From Dentipellis sp. KUC8613 (lineage: Eukaryota; Basidiomycota; Agaricomycetes; Russulales; Hericiaceae): a DNA stretch of 64,000 nt. Each line of letters opens with the position of its first letter. Position 1 is the first letter of the stretch. Below the pieces are notes generated by a model. That model saw only the letters and a program-made list of their open reading frames with translations, had not been told where the DNA came from and did not search any database. Position numbers and translations under genes: made by a program. The stretch is from NCBI GenBank assembly GCA_002286715.1, contig NSJX01000013.1, positions 76,860 to 140,859 of the forward strand, in the 5' to 3' direction. Of the stretch, positions 1-12,167 are shown one piece after another.

Positions 1-2955
1 GTACGTCTGCGTAGACCAGATGCTGAGAGCAACCTCGTCGACCTGACTACCCCGCGTGGTGCTGTTAAGTGCATTGTCCAACTCGCTGAGAGGCCAGACA
101 ATAGCCCAGTTCAGCAGACGCTGGTGAATGCGCTGCCATGGCGGCTGTGCGGCTGTTTCGCTGTTGTAGTCGCTGGGCTGCTGCCATACCTGGCCTGCAG
201 GCGGGATAGCTACGTCCCGGCGACCATCGTTCGGCAGAGGTGGGAGCGGAGGAGACGAGGCTCTGCGATCATACCCGCCAGGATTCGAGTCCGGTATCTC
301 GGGCATGCCAGATTCGGTGATTGCAGCCTGAGCATCCGGGTCGTCTTCGTCATACTCGCCATCATCTCTTGCAAGCTCCCAGGTCTTGTGGGACACAGCA
401 GACTGACTGCCGCCAGGTCGTACCCTGAGTTTATAAAGCTCCTCCTCGAGGTACTGCTGGCCAGGAGACTCGATCCGGTCATTCGTATACTCGCTGAGCC
501 CATGTCCGTCTTGGGTTGTCGGCTCGCCATAGCGGCGCGCAGTCTGCGTTTCGTCGTCGTCATCGTACTCGTCTTCTTCACGCATGCCGTGAGTTGAGCC
601 ATCGTGGTGATGCATGGAACCAGAGAGCGTGTGACCATGGGTGGAGTCGACGATCCGCATGTCAGAGTCAGGAGGCAAGTACATCGACTCGTCGTTGATG
701 GTGCCCGTGGGTTGGGTCTGGATGTTGACGGTCTGTGTCATGGGAGACTGGGTATACCTGTCTACCTCGGAGGCAGAGTACTGGTGGCCGTTGTACTTCC
801 TGTCGTCGACGGAGGATCCGCTCTGCGAAGCTTTCAAGCTGTCGATCTTCGGCCCGAGACGCTCGATTCGCTGTTGCATGAGGATCATGTTCTGCATAAG
901 CTCCTTGGCCCATTCAGGAGGTTCCTGCGACGATACTTTTCATCAGTATTGTGCACTTATCTGGGAGATGAGAGGAAGGCGAACATCAGGCAAGGAAGGC
1001 TGGTAGTTGGTGTCCAGATGCACACTCGGATCGTGGTTGTGGAATGACTTCCGGTACTCCTTGATGCTCTATTGTGGCCTAGTTAACAAGTGCACTCCGT
1101 TCTATATATAGTCACATACCTCGTTGTCGAACTTCATGCCGAGCTTTTTGACCCTAGCCTTGACAGCCTTGCGGACGGCTTTCTTGACGATCTCATGTTG
1201 CATGGGGTCGTCGAGCTGGTGCAACAAGACACACAAGTCCATGTCATGGAAGTGGGAGAAGTGCTCTGGCTCCAGCACGGACGTTGCTGCGTACGAGGTG
1301 CGTGGCGTCTTGTGGCCCCGGGAAAGCAAGTCCCGCACAAGCTCCTCTTCGTCCTCATTGAGACCGTCGGGGTCGGACAAGGGCGATTGAGGGCGAGAAG
1401 GTGTGGGGGTGGCGTGCGCATCGCGCACCGAACGCTTGGTCGGCGAGCCATTCATCCGCTGCTGAGCTGATATCTCCGAACGAGTAGGCTGAGCCGCATG
1501 CATAAGATCCTGATCGGTGGCAGCATGTCGGTATGGGGAGAAGGGCCGTTGACTCTGGCCATTTCGAGAGGCAGACATCGCGGACGCTCCGTTTTGGGAC
1601 CGCACTGCGCCCAACGATGAGCAGGATATTACTATCGGCATGTATCACCACTCACCATCGCCATTTACACGAGACCGGGATTGCTGCGACCTCGCCTCTG
1701 CCTCCGATCCTTCTACTGGCCTGAGCGAGGGTTCTTTCGCAACAGACTTCGCAACAGTTCTGTGCGACTTGACCTGGGAGGGTGAATCCGACGGCGACAG
1801 AGAGGGAGCGCGAGAATGGGATCTATGGTAAGATTTCATCTGAGACGAGCTGCCGATGTTGCTCTGGACGGTTGGGCTTGCAGGGAGAGGTGGGTAGACA
1901 GTCGAGAGCTTCTCGCTGGCACGTGTCTTCTGCGTTGCACGAGAGTGCGCTGATGGAGCATGGGAGGCATGTGATCGTGGAGTGTTCGACCGAACGTCAT
2001 CCCCGCGCCCGGCGGCGGGCGTCTGGCTGGTCATTACGCTAGGTACTTTACCAGACTGAGAAAATGCAGAATGGAAATTAGAGACGAAGTCACGAGAGTA
2101 AGCCGAGATGGCAGATGCATACCGTCAAGAAGTCCTCTGCAGCAGTGACTGCCCTCTCTTCGTCCCTGTCCGTGACTTGAGACCGCGAAGCCATGGACCG
2201 AGGCTTTTGGGTGGCAGAGGCGCGAGAACCAGCTCGGGAACTCCGGACTTTCGTGGAAGCAGAGGTGGAATTGGGAAGTGGAATGCCCGCAGCTTTGCCT
2301 GGCGTGTTCTGAGATGCACCATGTAAACAGGTGAATCAGGGCACTATAACGATACGGCATACCTCTCCGAGAGCACTATCAGGCGGCAGGGGTCCAAAGT
2401 TACCAAACGAAGACCCATACGATTCGTATCGGGGCCCAGGCTCGTCGTTAGGGCCAGGCTCGTGCTAGAGGAGGTCGAATGAAAAGAAGCTGGCATAGCA
2501 TAAGCACACGACTCACCACGCCGTTGTGCTGCACCATAGAGCCAATTGTCGATCGCTCTCCCTCCTGCACGTCCGATGCAATCTCGTCACCCACATCTTC
2601 TATCCGCCCGTAGTCTCCCTGCTGCTGACGGGAGACACCACTGAGCTGGCTTTTGGCAAGATTAGAGGTTTTGGAACGTGGTGACTTCGTGAAGTCGGAA
2701 AGTCTGTCTATCTGCGAGGCAGTCGCACCCTCGCGCTGCATGCGCTCGAGGTAAACGAGGACTGGGATCTGCAGTCAGACAGAGCCATGGCACACAGGCA
2801 TCAGGCGCACCTTTCTCAGATGGACCTAGAGCGGCAACGCAAGATCTCTCAATATGCAGCTCAACGCATTGAACGGGGAATTGCGACGCACCTGGAGTAC
2901 TGGTCCGCATGAGAAGAGTGCCCAGAATTTCGTCGGGACGTTGTTCGGCCGCCAT
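1..2955 (-). CDS. Ser/Pro-rich protein of unknown function, 3' end beyond the window
   Basis: ATG at 2953-2955. Several exons read in one consistent series down to base 1, where the frame is still open, so the C-terminus lies outside the window. The first intron ends near 2773 and joins an N-terminal MAAEQRPDEILGTLLMRTST segment to VLVYLERMQREGATASQIDR. The middle, about 2500-1640, is disordered and rich in Ser, Pro, Arg and Gln. At about 1335-1130 lies the best conserved-looking segment: PEHFSHFHDMDLCVLLHQLD, then a basic helix EIVKKAVRKAVKARVKKLGM. At about 920-845 comes EPPEWAKELMQNMILMQQRI, a probable coiled coil. The C-terminal part is acidic and Tyr-rich. I do not recognise the family. 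The helical and coiled-coil pieces would suit a cytoskeletal or spindle-pole scaffold, but that is a guess. Gene existence is well supported; function is open. Confidence 0.6.
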
Positions 2956-3376
2956 GATTGATAGTGTGTATAGAGAAGGAGATGTGGTATCAGTGGTTAA
3001 GTGTAGAGAGGTATCGCGGGGAGATGGGGAGGCGTAAAAGAGTTCGGTATGTCGTTATGGGATGGTTCGGGTTATAATTCAACAAGACAAGGGGGATAAA
3101 CAGACGATGGAAAAGGGAAAGAAAAGGCCTCGAGGAAGCAGCGTGCCCTTGTCCAAGCTCTCGGTCCTCATTGGTTCTTCCCATCTCCAACCATCTCCAA
3201 ACACTGCCAAACAACTTATTGTCCCTCCCTCAACAATGCGCCAATCACACTGTCCGTGGCCTATCATTCGACACAATAGATCTCGTAGAATGCTGTCTAC
3301 CTCGCGACCAGATACAAACACTAGATCTACTTCGCGACCGGAACGACGATCTCTCGTATCAATGACGCGGAAGCAT
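2956..3376. other. Intergenic gap, 421 bp
   Basis: Lies between the start of the Ser/Pro-rich gene and the stop of the mitochondrial kinase, both on the minus strand. It should hold the promoter of the former and the 3' end of the latter. The ORFs here are short and unconvincing, and no repeat or RNA gene was seen. Confidence 0.5.
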
Positions 3377-5350
3377 TTACACTTCAATGCCTTCCAAATT
3401 TGTCCCCTGCGCGTGTACGGAGTTATCGTCAGCAATTCGCGAATGGATAACAATAATTCTCACAAGCTTTGGTAAACGTAGATATACGTCCGTCCCTATA
3501 AGTGAAATGAACAAATGTGCCTATCATAAGAAGGCGGCAAAGCGATATACGCACCCCATCCGTCCAGTGAAACCAATTCTATCGAACCACCGAAATATCT
3601 GCATATGGGGTCAATAGAAGCGATGAATGAATGTATGGTGGCAACTCGAGTGGCTACTCACGTTGCATAGATGTTACACATGGGAAGACCAATGCCCAGT
3701 CTGGGATACGGCCCGACGCTCGCTTCCGACTCTTGATCTTGCACGGTAGTTGACAGCACGCGGCGCTCTTGCTCCCATCGCGCAATCTGCTCCTCCACTG
3801 TAGCCTTCACCCCCTTGGGGTCCTCGCTAACGCTGCGCAGTGTGCCAAGACGTTGATCATCCATCCGGGAAGGGTTTCGAAGATGGGAGAACGAGAAAAG
3901 GTCGGAAGGGGACTTGATATCGGGGGACATTAAGCCACCGCCTATACAAGGATATGAGCTCTCAATGTCACACAGATGACGTTTCACATGCCTTGGTCTG
4001 ATATCCGCACGCCGATGTCATCCTCCCCTGCCACAATTGTGACTCGTATTGAAGGCATTTCCTGAACTTTTCCGTGTAGTCTTACTGTGGCTTGTACGGA
4101 CTATTGACAGTATGAATGACAACTGTCGGCATTTGTGAGGGTGAAGGATGACATACGTTTTTGAGCAATTCGAAGATGATATACCTATAGCCAAGAATGG
4201 TCAGCCGACCAATCGCGTGCAAATAGGGCGGCCAAAAAAGAAACGCACTCCAGATGCTCGCGAATGTATGAGAACTGCGTTTCCACATGCCCATCGACGA
4301 TGATCTCCGGCCATACCATGTGGTCAAGTTCGGTCTGTGTCATACCTTCAAACTGGCGGAAGTTCTCTCGCAGGAGCATTGCACACTTGTCGACGCTCTT
4401 CTTGACATTGAGTCCAGTGTAAATGATCCCGACGTGACCATCTCCGTCACTATTGCTCCTCTTATCGCGCCCCATATAGGAATCCGATAATGCCAGGTGA
4501 TGTTCGGCGAGCACGCGTCTTGATATTCGAGAAATAAGCATGCGACGAACGAATGAGTCCAGTTGGTCAGGTTGAAGATATGGTGAGGATAAAGATAGAC
4601 CGAGGGAGAGGCTAGGAATGACAACGGCGCTGGAGTATTGTGTCATCCAGCTGTTAGACATAAATCCAGAGCACACATCGCTCTTACTGATCGTTAACGA
4701 TGCTTCGTAGAAAGACACAAAAGGCTTCATTATCTTCCAATGTGTCTATTTGAGGGTATCGACGGAACCTAAACTCAACGCTCAAGGATGAGTTCGCTTT
4801 CGTAAGGACTTTGAAGGGCCGTACTTTTCGAAAGCAATCCAGTAAAGCTATGAAAACGTCGTGAACAAACTAGACAGTATATGCTGCGCCATTGGCTCAC
4901 TTCATACACTTTGGAAACACCTTCTTGCATCACAACGATATAGGGCAAAGCCTGCAGGTCTTTCAGACGGTGTGCTATCCGAACTGGCAGTTCCGTTCGG
5001 ACATAATTGGCGCTCTGATGTCCGTGTGACCCTCAGTATGCCCACAGAGCGCTAATTCTCATGTACACACCTTGAGGAGCCTCTCTTCACTCATAGAACG
5101 GCCATAGAAGACCTTGAAGTCATCAGCACGGCCGTAACTTTGGCTGAGCATAGAGTTATACCAGTTGCCTCAATGTCAGCCTTTGTGTCGGCTTCGCAGC
5201 ATACAGCTCCATCTGCCGGTTTTGGTAGAACTGCAGGGCACTGCTGCCGGACTTGTACCGGCAGCCTCCTGTGAGCGACAAAGAGGGGCCATGACGAGGG
5301 CCCACAGCGGGCATTGCCCTCTTACGCGCTGCGATGGTCAGAGACAGCAT
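3377..5350 (-). CDS. Mitochondrial PDK/BCKDK-family protein kinase
   Basis: A GHKL-fold kinase of the pyruvate/branched-chain 2-oxoacid dehydrogenase kinase family, which phosphorylates the E1 subunit of the complex in the mitochondrial matrix. The chosen ATG (5348-5350) opens an Arg/Lys-rich, acid-poor presequence (MLSLTIAARKRAMPAVG). Then come the family N-terminal blocks SALQFYQNRQMELYAAKP, FYGRSMSEERLLK, NYVRTELPVRIAHRLKDLQA and LYWIAFEK, followed by SFVRRMLISRISRRVLAEHH. ATP-site boxes are present: N-box YIREHLEYIIFELLKN, D-box RISDQGGGL and G-box RLGIGLPMCNIYAT. The end YFGGSIELVSLDGWGTDVYL...PKLGTNLEGIEV matches the family C-terminus. At least eight introns are needed, one of them GC-AG (3942-3991). 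The sequence does not settle whether the substrate is pyruvate or branched-chain dehydrogenase. It is head to head with CTF4. Confidence 0.9.
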
Positions 5351-5605
5351 TTGCGCCCTGGTGGAAGGAGAGGGCAAGAGAAGTCGGCTCAGTCAGGACA
5401 TTGCAGTTCTAACTTCTTGATGAGTCGGCCGACGGCGCATTGGTCGCATGCTGGTCGTGCTGTAAAGCCTTACATAAACAGACACGCGCGTGCGTGTGAC
5501 TGTGACTCACGCGTGACGGTACGTGTCAAGACGCGTCGGCGACGTTCGCGACGACTTGCACGCCGCCTCCAACCTCTTCCACCTTTTCCTTCTATTTTCT
5601 CCACC
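5351..5605. promoter_or_regulatory. Shared divergent promoter, mitochondrial kinase / CTF4
   Basis: 255 bp separate the two divergent start codons, so both promoters must lie here. The CTF4 side ends in a pyrimidine-rich leader (about 5562-5600) running into CCACCATGGC. No clear TATA box was found. Shared regulation is inferred from the spacing only. Confidence 0.5.
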
Positions 5606-8600
5606 ATGGCCGCAAAGGTTGCGATGAACCTCGCGCACTACGAGGGTGCGACGTTTATGGCCTTCTCCCCCGACGGCGAGTGAGTCCCTAATAGGCTCAG
5701 TGTCCCAACACTGTCCGACTGAACCTCTGCAGGTTCTGTTACACTGGCGGCGACGATTGTCTTGCTCGCATATGGAGGACGGATAAAGGAGACGACTATG
5801 ACCCAGATGTTGCGGTCGAAGCTGGGGAACCCCTCATGACAATTGCTGCCGCGGTGCGTGCAGTGTTACACTAGGCTCCCGTTACTCCCGCTGAGACGCG
5901 TCTGTTATGCTTTTCAGAAACATTGTTGGTTTACTGGAAGCGCAGATTCAGAAGTCAGGCAATATGCACGCGGGTCGAGAGAATTTCAGGCCCTCGTCAC
6001 AAGTTCTGCTGGGGTTACCATTCGTTGCATTGCGGTGGATCCCAAGGGAAAGAGAGTAGCGGTTTCATCAGCGTATGTCACTATGGACCACCCTATGTTC
6101 CCATCTAACGATTGAACCTCAGTGAAATGACTGTCAAAGTCGTCGATATCGAAGACACCGTGAAAATCATGATTATTACGGGCCACACAGACTGTGTGCG
6201 AAAGGTGACATGGCATCCCTCGGGCACCATACTGGTGAGTGCTATATGAATCTATGTAGGTGAATCCCGCAATGACCTTGTCTCTGAAGACCACGAGCGG
6301 GGCGGACGGACGAATCATTGTATGGGACGTGTCGGGGGACGAACCCAAAGAAATTCGTGTTATTCAGGGTGTCATACCTGCCATCAAGAACCCCAAGTAA
6401 GGCAGCATTTTAGTATTGCTCTGCCGTACGTTGATCTCACGGCTTCCCCCAGAGCAGTAGAATTCTTTCATGACTGTTCTGCTATTTGGCATCCTTCTGG
6501 AGAATATTTTGTTGTGGCGAGCCGTTCACATGGTTTGTGGTTGTTGAACTCCGTGATTTCCTCCGCACACGTTAACAAGACTACAGACGTGGTCGCAATC
6601 TCTAAAGATACCTGGGAGAAGTCATTCGCCTTCACTGATGACAGTGTGAATGGCATGACCACTGCTCTTTCACTTTCAGCGAACGGTAATTACCTTGCGA
6701 CATCAAGTCACAACGAGGTCTACGTGTGGTCTACGCAGACACGAAGGCTTTTGTTCAAGTGATTCCTTTCAATGTTCTCCTCTCCCAATAACGACTGAAT
6801 AGCACTGTACTAGGTTTCCAGAACCTACAACCGCCATCGTCACGCAGATGGCCTTCTCCCCCACGGCAAACTATCTGGCATGGGTCCAGTGGGATGGAAG
6901 ATTCCTCCGCTGGTCAGACCCCATCCCAGCATCATCCCCAGATCCCGTAAAGACAGGCTCGACCTCCACAAACACGCGCATGATACGCAGGTCTGGAACG
7001 CCGACACTTTTCGACGACGACGATGCGGTCACAAAACCTGGCGCTAAAGACAAATCAGCCGAAGACGATGCAGCAGAGCTTTATCCCTTTGATAACGACG
7101 ACTGGATTATTGACGATGTGGGCGGCGCGATGCAGGATGAGCCTGAAGCCGAACGTCCGATAGGAAATGGCTTCGTGAAGGAAATGGGTAAGGAAGCCCC
7201 AGTCGCTGTATGCAGGAAATTTCCTGACAATTGTACCAGTGAGCGTCACGAAGGCGCAGCCTCCTTTCCAGCCTGGTTCGACTCCAATGCGAGATAGGAA
7301 GCGGTACTTATGTGAGCCATCATCAATGTCTGCATTTTTATTTTTCTGAGCAACCATGTAGGTTATAATATGATCGGTGTCATAGAAGTGACAGACCAAG
7401 ATACTCACCACATCGTGAACGTCGAGTTCCACGACCGCTCGGCACGCAAAGCATACCACTTTACGGACCATCATAAATATGACCTTGCCACGCTAGGTAA
7501 GACCAATGGTTCCATGACGCTCGAATTCTGACCTCAATCTATTCAGGTGAACGCGGCGCGCTGTACGCATGCCAACCGGAAGGCGAGCACCCCGCCCATG
7601 TCCGATACAAGCCCTACGGAAACTGGGCGGCGCAAGGCGAATGGACGTACGAGCTTGATGAAGGAGTGAAAGTGCTTGGCATCGCAGCTGGCGGCCCACC
7701 CCCAACCAAGTCCCTCCGAGTACTGTCGGACGGCGATATGCAGGGAAATGGAAATGTGGTCATCGCTACGAGCGAGAACGAGCTGACATTTCTGACCGGC
7801 ACCGGAATCGAGCGGTGCTCGATTGGCCTGGACGGCGACTTCGTGTCTATGGTCGCTGGACCGGAATGGGTGTTCGTGGTCCAGAGAGATGGGGCCACGA
7901 CTATGGACGGTCAGCCTTTGTCTCTTCTGAATGACTGTTTGCCTGACTGAAGATACTTGTACAGGATCGCAGAATTTATCTGGCACATTGTACGATTTTG
8001 AGGAGTTGTATGTTTTGCAAAGTCGTAAACTGCCTATCGCCAAAGATTGTACATTAAAGTGGATAGGAGTGTCTGAAGAAGGCGTAAGTTCAACATCCTA
8101 TCTTCCCAGTATATTACTGACTGCTCCCAAAGGCACCGGCACTGTATGATTCTACGGGCGTGATGTATATTATGCCCCGCTTCCGCATTCCTCTGCGAGG
8201 CGTGTGGGTGCGGATACTGGACACTAACAAACTCGAGCGTAAGAAAGGAAAGGACGAGTCATATTGGCCTGTCGGACTGAGTGGGGAACAGTTTATGTGT
8301 TTGATCCTGAAGGTCAGCAGACTCGCCAACATTGGAAAATCGAGACTGACTTGAAGTCCCCACAGGGAAGACAAGACCATCCGGGCTTCCCGAGACCGTT
8401 AATTCAGGAACTGCCCATGCGATTACCGTTCCGTGGGAAGGATCCGAAAGACGGCCCCTTGGAAGAACAGTAAGTCAGGATCAACCACACCTAAGAGTCA
8501 ACGATCCTAACGAGGCTATAGCGTGGCTCGCGAAAACATGTATCTCCAGCTCAGCCGCGACGCCCTCGGCGAAGACCTCGTCACAGACGCCATCTCCAAG

Positions 8601-9892
8601 CGCGAGCTCGCCGTCGACAAAGAGCTCATCCAGCTCATCCAGACCGCCTGCAAGGGCGACAAGCTCCCGCGCGCGCTCGAGCTGACGCGCATGCTGCACC
8701 ACATGCAGTCGTTCGACATGGCGATGAAGGTCGCCGAGTTCTACCACCTCGTCGGCCTGCAGGAGAAGATGCAGGCGCTCAAGGACGACCGCGAGGACGA
8801 GGACCGCCTCGTGGGCGCCCGCGACCAGCGCCGGCAGTGGCGGCAGGACTATGCGGCCGTCCCACCACCGCGGCTGCCCCCTGCGGACGTCGGACCCTCG
8901 CGCACACGGGCGTTCCAGGACTTTGGGCCCCCGCCTGCGATACACAGGCCGGGACTCGCGCGGGCGACGCCTAGCGTTGCTAGAGGTCCTAATGACATTG
9001 ACTACGACGTGGAAGACCGCTTTACCCCGCCCTCAGACGGTAAGCGAAAACGCGATGAGGAAGACGACGTGCTTCGAGATTCGCAGTCTCCTGACGGCAC
9101 CAAGCGACGTGCATTGAAGTCCCTGGGGACGGAGACCAGCGGTTACTTGCCCAAACCGAGTGGGTCCTTTCTTTGATATCATCACTCATTTGACTGAATG
9201 GCTCGCAGAAACGAATCCGTTTGCGAAGAAAGGGAATACCAACACGGATAACCGCAATCCCTTTGCACGCAATGCCGAGCATAATCAGTCATTGCACAAG
9301 AGCGAAAGCTTCTTCGAAAAGGTCGACGCCGCGGAGAGTAGCAAAACTAGAGGTAAACATACGATCTTGCTACCCCGAAAGACGGCTATTTATCTCACCT
9401 TCAATTTACACAGGCCCTATAACTGCCCCAAAGAAAGGGCTGCACACAAAGAAAGACACAACACGACAGACAACTCTGTTCGGCCTGCCTTCCGTCCCTG
9501 CGCCAGAAGCTCCAAAGAAGAGTCGCAAAAAGAAGGCTGAGGGCGACCAGCCGGGTTCCAAAGCTGCCACGCCCGACTTGACCACCGACGACAATGCAGG
9601 GCGGTCCGCGTCGGTAGATGTAGACATGGCAGCGGCTCAAGAGGGCATGGAGACTCAAACGGAGACGCAAACAGACACCCTTGTGGAGACGCAAGAGGAT
9701 TCTCAGGCTATGGATACGCAGCCGGAGGAGACGAATGTCACAGAGGTGCGTCAGGTGTTGACGATCATTTTGAGTATCGCTAACATGCACCATGGCGGAC
9801 AGCTCACTGGGAGTCCCGAACCAATCGACTGGCCCGAGTCTCCGGCAAGAGCGACAGAAAATCTCCCTGAAGTGGATGTGAGCGCAAGCTGA
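5606..9892 (+). CDS. CTF4: Ctf4/Mcl1/WDHD1-type replisome hub protein
   Basis: Ctf4 (AND-1/WDHD1) is a homotrimeric replisome hub linking the CMG helicase to DNA polymerase alpha and other partners. ATG 5606 has a strong context (CCACCATGGC). An N-terminal WD40 propeller is spread over short exons ([63 protein letters not shown]). An acidic linker follows ([12 protein letters not shown]), then the Mcl1/SepB middle domain ([20 protein letters not shown] ... [20 protein letters not shown] ... [10 protein letters not shown]). The C-terminal helical region is [20 protein letters not shown] to [20 protein letters not shown]. The tail is long, disordered and Lys/Gln/Thr-rich. It carries [11 protein letters not shown] and no HMG box like that of animal WDHD1. 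An intron near 9747-9806 precedes the last exon. It converges on the mtTFB-like gene, with 166 bp between stops. Confidence 0.9.
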
Positions 9893-10058
9893 GCGAAATA
9901 TACCTTATGCACCTTCTGGCATCGCATGTATCAATAGAGCATTTGTCCCACATACTTATGTCTGCAATACCATCTCGATTACTGGGTTGAATAAAGTAAG
10001 CACGCTGCGTCTATGTCTGTCTGCATGAAGACAACATGTATTCAAGAACGTGTCAACA

Positions 10059-11948
10059 TCATCGTTCTTCCAGAGCTTGGAAGGAGTCGATCGACAAGTC
10101 CTACAACAAAGAGTTCAGCGTGACAATGTTGATGATAAGGAGACGATATACGCACACTGGGGGCAAACGGCCAGACCTCGAAGGCACGCACAAGGGTGTC
10201 CCACTCCTGGACGGTCAGATGCCTAACCTGTGCGGAGATATCGACCCGCTTCTCCGGCGGAAGTGCTGGATCCGTTATGTGCTTCAGCAGGACTTGAGCC
10301 CCAGGTGCTAGGGAACTATGTGTGATGTATGGGATGAGAATCCACCTTTGAGAATCCACCTTGAAAACTTTGAAAGCGGAACATACCTCATAGCATTCTT
10401 GAGCGGGGTGCTTTTCAACACGAAAAGACGGCGCAGAACGTAGTCCCACATGTCCAGCTTGCCCCTGCTGATGACCTGGGAGCATCGTCTCAGTATTACG
10501 CTTGAAAGGCTTCGAAGATGGGAACTTACCTGGCTTTCGCGAGGAACCGTGTTGACTGCAACGAACGGAGACCCTAACCGCCTGTTCTCGGGTCTTCGAG
10601 AAGGACTGACTGTAGCTTTCGGACCGATACGCGTGGGGTGGAAGTGGTCATCGAAAGGCAACAATGCCTCCGGGGGAACAGCGAGACCAAAACCGGCTGT
10701 AGCCTCGGCAATGACGCTTAACTTGCACCGTTCTGAGTTTGTCGCTGGAGCTGACACGCGCTGTGAGTTTGATTTAGCAAAACTGAATTATTGAGTGGGA
10801 ACAGTAGCCGCTCACCCGCCACACCCAGTCACTCATGAGGAAGCTCATTGGGATACGCCCGTATTTGAATAACCAGGAGTTTTCGGGTATATTACGGAAG
10901 AGTTGCGCGACGAGCTGCTCTCCGGCGATATTTTGCGGAATATGGGTAATAAAGTGAAGTCTTGGGTGAACTGTTGCGACCAAAAAATGAAGGAACCAAA
11001 GCCGGAACTTGAAGAACTCGACTCACTGTTCTCATCCCAAGGTACGGTTTCTACATCTTCGAAGAGACCTGCCTCTTCTAGGTGCCTGTAGGTATCCCAT
11101 ACGAAACCACTGTATTGTACTACCTTGACTCGAGGGTCCACTTTCTCCAAAGGCTACCAGGTGCGCCCGGTTCACATGAGGTGCGAAAGGAGAGATTCTT
11201 CAGAGCTCACCTTCAGATACTCCAGGTATGGTGGCCAGTCCTCTAGAATGATTAACTTGCTCATCTGGTCAGGTGGAAGGGTCATAAGTGCTCTGGAAAG
11301 GGCGCCAGGCCCTATACGATGCGCTGTCAAGATACGAGTGACGCACATCGTTAGAAATTACTCACCGGGAAACGCCTCTATCACAATCTTCGGCTGATTG
11401 GTCCTGGTACGCTTCCCTGTGAGGAATCCCCGCGCAACTTGCGTAGCAGACTCCGGATTCCGGATGGAGATACGGTCTCGTACTCCCGAAGGTGTCGTTT
11501 GGAAGTAGGTCCGCCATTCATCGAGAGGAGGCAGAGGCGGCAACGCCGCATATGCAGCTGAGCGCACATATGTGTGGTCCGGCCTCACAGAAACCGGCAC
11601 GTCCTGAGCCGGAGACCTCTCTGTGTGGTCGCTGCTGGCACTCAAGGTCGCCTCTCTGGTTGACGCATTATTGAGGGGTTGCGACGCGTCAAAGCGAGGC
11701 GCGGCAGAGCCCTCGTCGACGACCTTGATCTTCTTCGAACGACTGCGCGGCTTCTTGGCATCGCCGGGTGCCCTCGGTGGACGACCTCGTCTTTTGACTA
11801 CCACAGGTTCTTCAAATGTAGGTACAGGGCCAGGCTGTGAGGAGTCGCCGGAGGTGTACCACCTGCGCGGCAGAGAGCGTGCATGCCTGTGCAGCGAACA
11901 GGATGAACGTGCCGCTGTAGACGATGCTCGGAGGAGGGAAAGAGACAT
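10059..11948 (-). CDS. MTF1: Mtf1/TFB1M-like mitochondrial transcription factor (rRNA adenine dimethylase fold)
   Basis: Proteins of the KsgA/Dim1 methyltransferase fold act in fungal mitochondria as the sigma-like partner of mitochondrial RNA polymerase (yeast Mtf1) or as 12S-type rRNA dimethylases. ATG 11946-11948 begins a strongly basic, Ser/Ala/Arg-rich presequence (MSLSLLRASSTAARS ... RWYTS). A basic disordered stretch with KRRGRPPR follows. The fold starts at SIRNPESATQVARGFLTGKR, with an AdoMet-site-like motif I (IVIEAFPGPGALSRAL) and LIILEDWPPYLEYL. The middle reads FITHIPQNIAGEQLVAQLFR and GRIPMSFLMSDWVW, and the C-terminal part includes GKLDMWDYVLRRLFVLKSTP. Long Ser- and Pro-rich stretches make it bigger than yeast Mtf1. 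The last intron puts the stop at 10059-10061 after DLSIDSFQALEER. Whether it methylates rRNA or only supports transcription cannot be told from sequence. An in-frame ATG at 12078-12080 was judged too far upstream of the presequence. Confidence 0.75.
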
Positions 11949-12167
11949 GAGTTCTGCTATGCTGACTAATTGCATTTCGTATGTTTCGCGCTCGTCATGT
12001 GCCGTCGCGCGGTATGGTCGTGACTTCGAATCCTTCACGCGCACGAGTCCGCGCACTTCGACTGGGGGAATTAATGGCATTTATACCGTTGGTCCTAAAA
12101 TACAATATGACACGCGAATATCTCTGTAATTCGAACTCATGACCCCAAACTCTCGAGTGAGTCAATC

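Noticed and set aside
3985..3991. Ordinary GT donor 4 nt inside the putative GC-AG intron
   Set aside because: Using it gives a frame that misses the conserved D-box and soon hits a stop, whereas the GC donor restores the family sequence exactly.
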